Assembly (NCBI RefSeq): GCF_001294645.1 | Contig: NZ_CP011868.1 | Coordinates: forward strand, 4,278,001 to 4,342,000 | Length of the DNA: 64,000 nt | Reading direction: 5' to 3' | DNA from: Pseudonocardia sp. HH130629-09 | GTDB taxonomy: Bacteria > Actinomycetota > Actinomycetes > Mycobacteriales > Pseudonocardiaceae | Part shown: positions 59,585-64,000 of the stretch, piece by piece | How positions within the stretch are numbered: position 1 is the stretch's first letter | Layout of the letters: the number at the start of each line of letters is the position of its first letter | Program-made: the position numbers and the translations under genes | The notes under the pieces: generated by a model | Told to the model about the DNA's origin: nothing | The model's database searches: none | The model's input: only the letters and a program-made list of their open reading frames with translations

Positions 59585-60448
59585 CTATCGCCGGCGGCTG
59601 AGCGGCGCCGGGGCCGACGGCGGCGGGACGACCGGCCCGACGTCGCCGTCGGGGGTCTCGTCCAGGTCCAGGACGACCGGGGCATGGTCGCTGGGCAGCT
59701 TCCCCTTGCGTGCCTTGCGGTCCACCCACACGGCGGCACGCCGGTCGGCAGGGCCCGATCCGGCCAGCACGAGGTCGATCCGCATCCCTTGGTCCTGGTG
59801 AAAGCGGCCGGCCCGGTAGTCCCAGTAGCTGAAGACCCGCTCGTCGGGCCAGCGCTCGCGCAGGACGTCGCGCAGCCCGGTCCCGAGCAGCGCGGCGAGC
59901 GCGGCCCGCTCGGCGGGGGTGACGTGGGTGGCGCCGTCGAACAGGGACCGGTCCCAGACGTCGTCGTCGGTGGGGGCGATGTTGACGTCCCCGGCGACGA
60001 CCGTCGAGTCCGGGTCGCCCGCCGCGACCTGGTCGCGCAGCGCGGCGAGCCAGCGCAGCTTGTAGGCGTAGTGCGGGTCCTCCGGGCTGCGGCCGTTCGG
60101 CACGTACACCGAGGTGACCCGCAGTCCGCCGCAGGTGGCTGTGACGGCGCGCGCGTCCGGCTCGGCGAGCCCGCCCTCGGTGAAGGCGGGCTCGTCGGGC
60201 AGGCCGCGGACGACGTCGTCGAGCCCCACCCGCGACAGCAGGGCGACACCGTTCCACCGGCCCTGGCCGTGGTGCGCCCACGCATAGCCGCGCTCGGCCA
60301 GTGCCTCGTCGAAGCTCGCGGCGAAGTCGTCGTCGGAGAGCTTGGTCTCCTGCAGGCAGACGACGTCGGGTTCCCGTTCGTCGAGCCACGGCAGCAGCCG
60401 GGGCAGCCGGGACTTCGCGGAGTTCACGTTCCAGGTGGCCAGACGCAC
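59585..60448 (-). CDS. xthA: exodeoxyribonuclease III (AP endonuclease)
   Basis: A 287-residue EEP-fold nuclease that cuts at abasic sites and degrades 3' ends in base-excision repair. Motifs: MRLATWNVNSAKSRLPRLLP, DVVCLQETKL (metal Glu), YVPNGR, VVAGDVNIAP, RIDLVLAGS and PSDHAPVVLDL (catalytic Asp-His). The C-terminal 20 residues are a low-complexity tail. GTG start. Confidence 0.95.
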   Translation of the reverse strand: MRLATWNVNSAKSRLPRLLPWLDEREPDVVCLQETKLSDDDFAASFDEALAERGYAWAHHGQGRWNGVALLSRVGLDDVVRGLPDEPAFTEGGLAEPDARAVTATCGGLRVTSVYVPNGRSPEDPHYAYKLRWLAALRDQVAAGDPDSTVVAGDVNIAPTDDDVWDRSLFDGATHVTPAERAALAALLGTGLRDVLRERWPDERVFSYWDYRAGRFHQDQGMRIDLVLAGSGPADRRAAVWVDRKARKGKLPSDHAPVVLDLDETPDGDVGPVVPPPSAPAPLSRRR

Positions 60449-60458
60449 GGCCCCGACC

Positions 60459-61400
60459 CTACGAGAGGAAGCGCGTCACCGATCGCCGGATGCCCGCGAC
60501 GTCCAGGCCGTGGGCGGCTGCGTGGTCGTCCGGGCGGCCGTAGCGGCGCAGCTCGGCCGCGCCGACCCCGAGCCCGAGCACCCGGTGCCGCACGTCGCGC
60601 AGCGTCTCGGCCACCGGCCGCAGCGAGGTCCCGGCCAGGTAGGGCTCGACGAGCACGACGTCCGGCTCGGACAGGGTGGCGCGCAGCGTGACCGTGTCGA
60701 ACGGGCGCACCGTGGGCGGGTAGAGCACGGTGACGTCGAGCCCCTCCACGGCGGCGAGCGTCCGGTCCGCCAGCGGCCCGACCGCGACGACCGTCCCCCG
60801 GCTCCCGCGGCGCAGCACCGTCATCGACGGCCCGGTGCCGTACGGCCGCGCGTTGGACGCGCCCGACAGCCGGAGGTAGACCCGGTCGTCGCCGGGCAGG
60901 GCGGCGCGCAGCTGCGCCTCGGCCTCGTCGGCGTGCCCGGGCACATGCACGGTCCAGCCCTCGAGGGTGTCGAGCAGCGGCACGTCGCGCGGGCCGAAGT
61001 GGGTCTCGCCCGCGCCCGCCATGTCGTAGGACCCGCCGGCCGACACCAGCACCGCACCGACGCCCTGATGGCCGAGGTCGAGCTTGAGCTGCTCGTAGGG
61101 CCGTTCGACGAGGAACGGCGCGAAGGTGTGGACGACCGGGCGCATCCCGGCCAGCGCGAGCCCGCCGGCGGCGGAGACGAGCAGCTGCTCGCGGATGCCG
61201 AGGTTGATCACCCGGTCGGCGACGGCGGCCGGTGCGTAGATGTAGCCGGCGCCGATGTCGGCCAGCAGCGCGACGGCCCGCGGGTCGGACGCGAGCAGCT
61301 CGGGCAGCAGGCCGTAGAAGCGTTCCCGCAGGTCGGGCAGGGTCGCGGACTCGGAGGTGGTGGCGTGCTGCGTATCGGTGAGCAGAGCAAAGCCCGTCAT
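60459..61400 (-). CDS. transketolase-like C-terminal subunit
   Basis: A 313-residue protein equal to the pyrimidine-binding and C-terminal domains of transketolase: ADIGAGYIYAPAAVADRVIN, LGIREQLLVSAAGGLALAGM with the conserved Glu, and the C-terminal VVLVEPYLAGTS. It works with the N-terminal subunit encoded upstream (4-bp overlap ATGA) using thiamine diphosphate. The first 20 or so residues (MTGFALLTDTQHATTSES) are unusual because they are coded by a dispersed repeat (61365-61389). Confidence 0.88.
   Translation of the reverse strand: MTGFALLTDTQHATTSESATLPDLRERFYGLLPELLASDPRAVALLADIGAGYIYAPAAVADRVINLGIREQLLVSAAGGLALAGMRPVVHTFAPFLVERPYEQLKLDLGHQGVGAVLVSAGGSYDMAGAGETHFGPRDVPLLDTLEGWTVHVPGHADEAEAQLRAALPGDDRVYLRLSGASNARPYGTGPSMTVLRRGSRGTVVAVGPLADRTLAAVEGLDVTVLYPPTVRPFDTVTLRATLSEPDVVLVEPYLAGTSLRPVAETLRDVRHRVLGLGVGAAELRRYGRPDDHAAAHGLDVAGIRRSVTRFLS
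61365..61389 (+). repeat. third copy of the repeat core, inside a coding region
   Basis: A 25-nt exact match to the repeat at 48582-48620 (GTGCTGCGTATCGGTGAGCA and five more bases). On the minus strand it codes part of LLTDTQHA near the start of the transketolase C-terminal subunit, so the repeat has been captured as protein sequence or the gene start has been remodelled by it. Confidence 0.85.
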
Positions 61401-62089
61401 CGGACACTCCCCTTCGGCTCGACGTGGGCGACGACCGCGAGCGGCCGGTCGGCGTGGTCGGTGCGGAACGCCCGCTCCAGCGCGCTGTGGTCGCGGCCAT
61501 CGGCGTCGACGGTCGCCCACCCCTCGACCGCGAAGCGTGCGGCGATCCCGCCGGGCCAGCCGTGCGAGGCCGAGCTGTTGTCGACGACGACCGCGGTCAG
61601 CCCGGCGAGGCCGGCCCGGCCGGCGTACTGGACGGCCTCGGCGTTGGCCCCCTCGTCGAACTCGGCGTCGCCGAGCAGTACGACGGTGCGTGCGTCGCGC
61701 CCGGCCAGCCGCAGCCCGAGCGCGGTGCCGACGGCCAGGCCGAGCCCGTGCCCGAGCGAGCCGGAGGAGATCTCGACGCCGGACACGAGGGTCCGGTCGG
61801 GGTGGTGGCCGAGGTTGGAGTCGAACGCGGCGAACCGCTCGAAGGTCGCGGGGTCGAGGAAGCCGCGGGCGGCGAGGACGGCGTAGAGCGCCATCGGGCC
61901 GTGCCCCTTGGAGATCAGGAGCCGGTCGCGGTCGGGGTCGTCCGGGTGCTGCGGGTCGACGCGCAGGATGCGGTCGTAGAGGACCCAGAGGACGTCGAGG
62001 GTGGAGGTCGCGGCGGCCTCGTGCTTCTCGTCGCCGGTCAACCGGGTCATCAGCCCGGGGAGGTCGGTGTAGCCGGTCGGTGATCGCAT
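61397..62089 (-). CDS. transketolase-like N-terminal subunit
   Basis: A 230-residue thiamine-diphosphate-binding subunit: LLISKGHGPMALYAVLAARG, GSLGHGLGLAVGTALGLRLA, and the ThDP motif region VVLLGDAEFDEGANAEAVQY ending at VVVDNSSA. Split transketolases are found in many bacteria in specialised sugar pathways; no other pathway genes are adjacent. ATG 62089 is used, but upstream in-frame sequence is an 18-bp direct repeat and is not family-like. Confidence 0.87.
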   Translation of the reverse strand: MRSPTGYTDLPGLMTRLTGDEKHEAAATSTLDVLWVLYDRILRVDPQHPDDPDRDRLLISKGHGPMALYAVLAARGFLDPATFERFAAFDSNLGHHPDRTLVSGVEISSGSLGHGLGLAVGTALGLRLAGRDARTVVLLGDAEFDEGANAEAVQYAGRAGLAGLTAVVVDNSSASHGWPGGIAARFAVEGWATVDADGRDHSALERAFRTDHADRPLAVVAHVEPKGSVR

Positions 62090-62113
62090 GGTCACCACCG
62101 TGCGACCTGAAGT

Positions 62114-62149
62114 CCGATTCAGGTCAAGGGGCCGATTCAGGCCGAGGGG
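62114..62149. repeat. two direct copies of an 18-bp unit
   Basis: CCGATTCAGG-TCAAGGGG at 62114-62131 and CCGATTCAGG-CCGAGGGG at 62132-62149, head to tail, between the transketolase gene and the end of the channel gene. Possibly a regulator site for the transketolase operon. Confidence 0.7.
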
Positions 62150-62150
62150 T

Positions 62151-63206
62151 CTACTCCTCGTCCGGCGGGGTGGCCTTGCGGACGTAGAGCAGCTGGTCGC
62201 CGCGCTCGAGCGCGTCGACGGCGGCGGAGTCCACCCGGTGGAGCTGCTCGCCGCGCACCACGCCGAGCACGATGTCGGGCAGGTGCCGCGGCGAGCCGCC
62301 GACCTCGGTCGGCTCGACCTGGCGCTGGGAGATCGCGAAGCCGGCGTCCGGGGTGAGCAGGTCCTCCACCACCTCGACGACCGCGGGCGAGCGGGTCGCG
62401 ACGCCCAGCAACCGACCGGCCGTCTCGTCGGACACGATGACCGAGCTGGCACCGGACTGGCGGAGCAGGTGCACGTTCTCCGCCTCGCGCACCGCGGCGA
62501 CGATCGAGATGGACTTGGACAGCTCGCGGGCGGTCAGGGTGACCAGCACCGCGGTGTCGTCGCGGTCCAGGGCGACGACCAGCGTCGTCGCCAGCTGCAC
62601 CCCGGCGATGCGCAGTACCGCGGACCGGGTCGCGTTGCCGGACACGGTGACCAGCCCCAGCCCCGACGCCACGTCCAGCCGCGCCCGGTCGGTGTCGACG
62701 ACGACGATCTTCCCGGGGTCCACGTCGTCGCCCAGCAGCGTCTCCACCGCCGCACGACCCTTGGTGCCGTAGCCGACGACGACGATGTGCTCGCGCACGC
62801 GCGACCTCCAGCGCTGGATCCGGAACGACTGCCGCGACCGCTCGGTGAGCAGCTCGACGGTCGTGCCGACGAGGACGATCAGGAACAGCACCCGCAACGG
62901 GGTGATCACCGCGATGTTGATGCCGCGGGCCATCGGGCTGACCGGGACGATGTCGCCGTAGCCGGTCGTCGACAGCGACACCGTCGCGTAGTAGAGGGCG
63001 TCGAGCAGCGAGATCTCGCCCGCACCGTTGTTGTCGAGGTAGCCGTCGCGCCCGAAGAAGACGATCAACGTCGTCGCGCCGAGCGCGAACACCGCGATCA
63101 CCAGGCGGGTCATCAGCGAGCGCACCGGACCCGACCGCGTGTCCGGCATCCGCAGCGCACCCTCGACATGCGGGTCGAGTGCGCTGAGCCGGGTGGAGCC
63201 GATCAC
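62151..63206 (-). CDS. potassium channel with TrkA-N domain
   Basis: A 351-residue two-helix potassium channel: helices in RLVIAVFALGATTLIVFFG and ITPLRVLFLIVLVGTTVELL, selectivity filter TTGYGD, then a cytosolic RCK/TrkA-N domain (VVVGYGTKGRAAVETLL, VVDTDRARLDVA) and TrkA-C-like end. It corresponds to Rv3200c, which directly follows nudC in M. tuberculosis; here about 8.5 kb of other genes lie between. GTG 63206 is used; ATG 63149 is an alternative. Confidence 0.92.
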   Translation of the reverse strand: MIGSTRLSALDPHVEGALRMPDTRSGPVRSLMTRLVIAVFALGATTLIVFFGRDGYLDNNGAGEISLLDALYYATVSLSTTGYGDIVPVSPMARGINIAVITPLRVLFLIVLVGTTVELLTERSRQSFRIQRWRSRVREHIVVVGYGTKGRAAVETLLGDDVDPGKIVVVDTDRARLDVASGLGLVTVSGNATRSAVLRIAGVQLATTLVVALDRDDTAVLVTLTARELSKSISIVAAVREAENVHLLRQSGASSVIVSDETAGRLLGVATRSPAVVEVVEDLLTPDAGFAISQRQVEPTEVGGSPRHLPDIVLGVVRGEQLHRVDSAAVDALERGDQLLYVRKATPPDEE

Positions 63207-63266
63207 CTGCGCAGGCTAGCGCCCAGGTCGCGCCGCACCGACCGCGCGGGCCCTATCCTCACTCAG

Positions 63267-64000
63267 GTGTCGGCCGACGGGGACCACGAACGTGCGACGC
63301 CGACCGCGCGCACGTCGCTGCGGCCGCGGCTGAGCGCACGCCGGTTCCGCGGTGCCGTCGCACCGGGTCCGGACCCGACCGAGACGCTCGAGACGGGCGT
63401 CGCCGTGGCCGCAGGCCTGCGCGAACCGGCCGGGTCCACCGCCGCGACCGAGGCGTTGCGCCGGCTCGCCGGGCTCTGCGGTGCCGACGCCGCGGGCCTG
63501 GTCCGGCCCGGCCTGCCCGACTCCTGGTGGGGCCCCGGCCGCGCGGACGGCCTCGCGCTCGCCGGACGGACCCGCGGGCGGCGGCTCACCGAGGCCGGCC
63601 GCACCGCACTGCCCGTCGGCGACGGGCCGGTGCTCGTCCTGGCCGGTGAGGTCGGGTCCGCGGCGGCCCGCCGGGCCGCCGCCTTCGTCGCCGACGTCCT
63701 CGAACGCGCCCGCCTCGCCGACGGCGAGGCCGAGGCCGAGGCCGCCCGGCTGCGCGCGCTGCGGGCCCAGATCTCGCCGCACTTCGTCTACAACGCGCTC
63801 ACCACGATCGCCTCGTTCGTCCGCTCGGACCCGGCGCGCGCCCGCGACCTGCTGGAGACCTTCGCCGAGTTCATCCGGCACTCGCTGGCCGCACGCGGCG
63901 ACTACGTGCCGCTGGCCGGGGAGTTCCGGTCGGTCGAGGCCTACCTGACCCTCGCCCGCGCAGTGCTGGGCGAGCGGCTGCGAGTGCAGGTACGGGTGGC
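63267..64000 (+). CDS. LytS/YehU-type sensor histidine kinase (cut by window end)
   Basis: At least 244 residues; the 3' end lies outside the window. A short basic start is followed by a GAF-like region and then the His-kinase domain of the LytS group: RAQISPHFVYNALTTIASFV carries the phospho-accepting His, followed by RARDLLETFAEFIRHSLA. The ATPase part would follow. GTG 63267 lies 7 nt after TATCCT (63254-63259), so probably leaderless. A LytTR-type response regulator is expected downstream, outside the window. Confidence 0.85.
   Translation, partial: MSADGDHERATPTARTSLRPRLSARRFRGAVAPGPDPTETLETGVAVAAGLREPAGSTAATEALRRLAGLCGADAAGLVRPGLPDSWWGPGRADGLALAGRTRGRRLTEAGRTALPVGDGPVLVLAGEVGSAAARRAAAFVADVLERARLADGEAEAEAARLRALRAQISPHFVYNALTTIASFVRSDPARARDLLETFAEFIRHSLAARGDYVPLAGEFRSVEAYLTLARAVLGERLRVQVRV

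Overview
The window is very GC-rich actinobacterial chromosome. Evidence includes mycothiol-type mycoredoxin, WhiB7, DUF2342 and UPF0182 proteins, UvrD2, actinobacterial tmRNA, and several leaderless genes with a TANNNT box 6-8 nt before the start codon. Gene content and order best fit a member of the Pseudonocardiaceae (Pseudonocardia-like); the species cannot be told from this sequence alone.

Left end (1-4,900) is accessory DNA. It holds a DUF3644 protein with a HEPN-like motif, a VirB4-type conjugation ATPase cut short, an IS256-family insertion sequence, the C-terminal half of an ImmA/IrrE-like protein, a serine-recombinase-like HTH scrap and a cluster of inverted/direct repeats. All of it lies on the 3' side of a tRNA-Ala(GGC), as expected for the remnant of an integrative conjugative element.

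4,970-18,300 is metabolic and regulatory: S9 peptidase, TrmB regulator, gluconate unit (FadR-type regulator, gntK, gntP), MocR/YczE pair, DsbA/MauE redox pair, Fe-S photolyase, VIT1 transporter, and a CYP105-like P450 with its ferredoxin. 18,400-28,150 is the translation-rescue/cell-division neighbourhood ssrA - saccharopine dehydrogenase-like - amidohydrolase - smpB - ftsX - ftsE - lipoprotein - prfB, with a NAD(P)-binding gene and a MarR/MFS pair wedged in. 28,180-38,830 carries PadR, an acyl-CoA dehydrogenase pair, a VapBC-like pair, a phosphatase, SoxR, a lytic transglycosylase, an acyltransferase/SGNH protein, a methyltransferase, TetR/DHFR-like and initiator tRNA.

38,935-53,630 matches, from memory, the order of the M. 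tuberculosis Rv3193c-Rv3199c block: UPF0182, PDZ-Lon protease, DUF2342 metalloprotease, E1-like protein, ABC1 kinase, whiB7, uvrD2, mycoredoxin, nudC. A VOC gene bounded by 39-nt inverted repeats sits between the ABC1 kinase and whiB7. whiB7 has a textbook attenuator leader: candidate promoter, a 99-codon leader ORF, then an 18-bp terminator with a T-tract. 53,624-63,206 has two M16 peptidases, proA, a class F sortase with a DUF4142 lipoprotein, exonuclease III, a split transketolase and the potassium channel that normally follows nudC. The right edge cuts a LytS-type histidine kinase.

Four genes have single-base frameshifts at G/C homopolymers (VirB4, P450, NAD(P)-binding protein, M16). In all four the run length that restores the frame is six, which points to sequencing or replication slippage rather than independent gene death.
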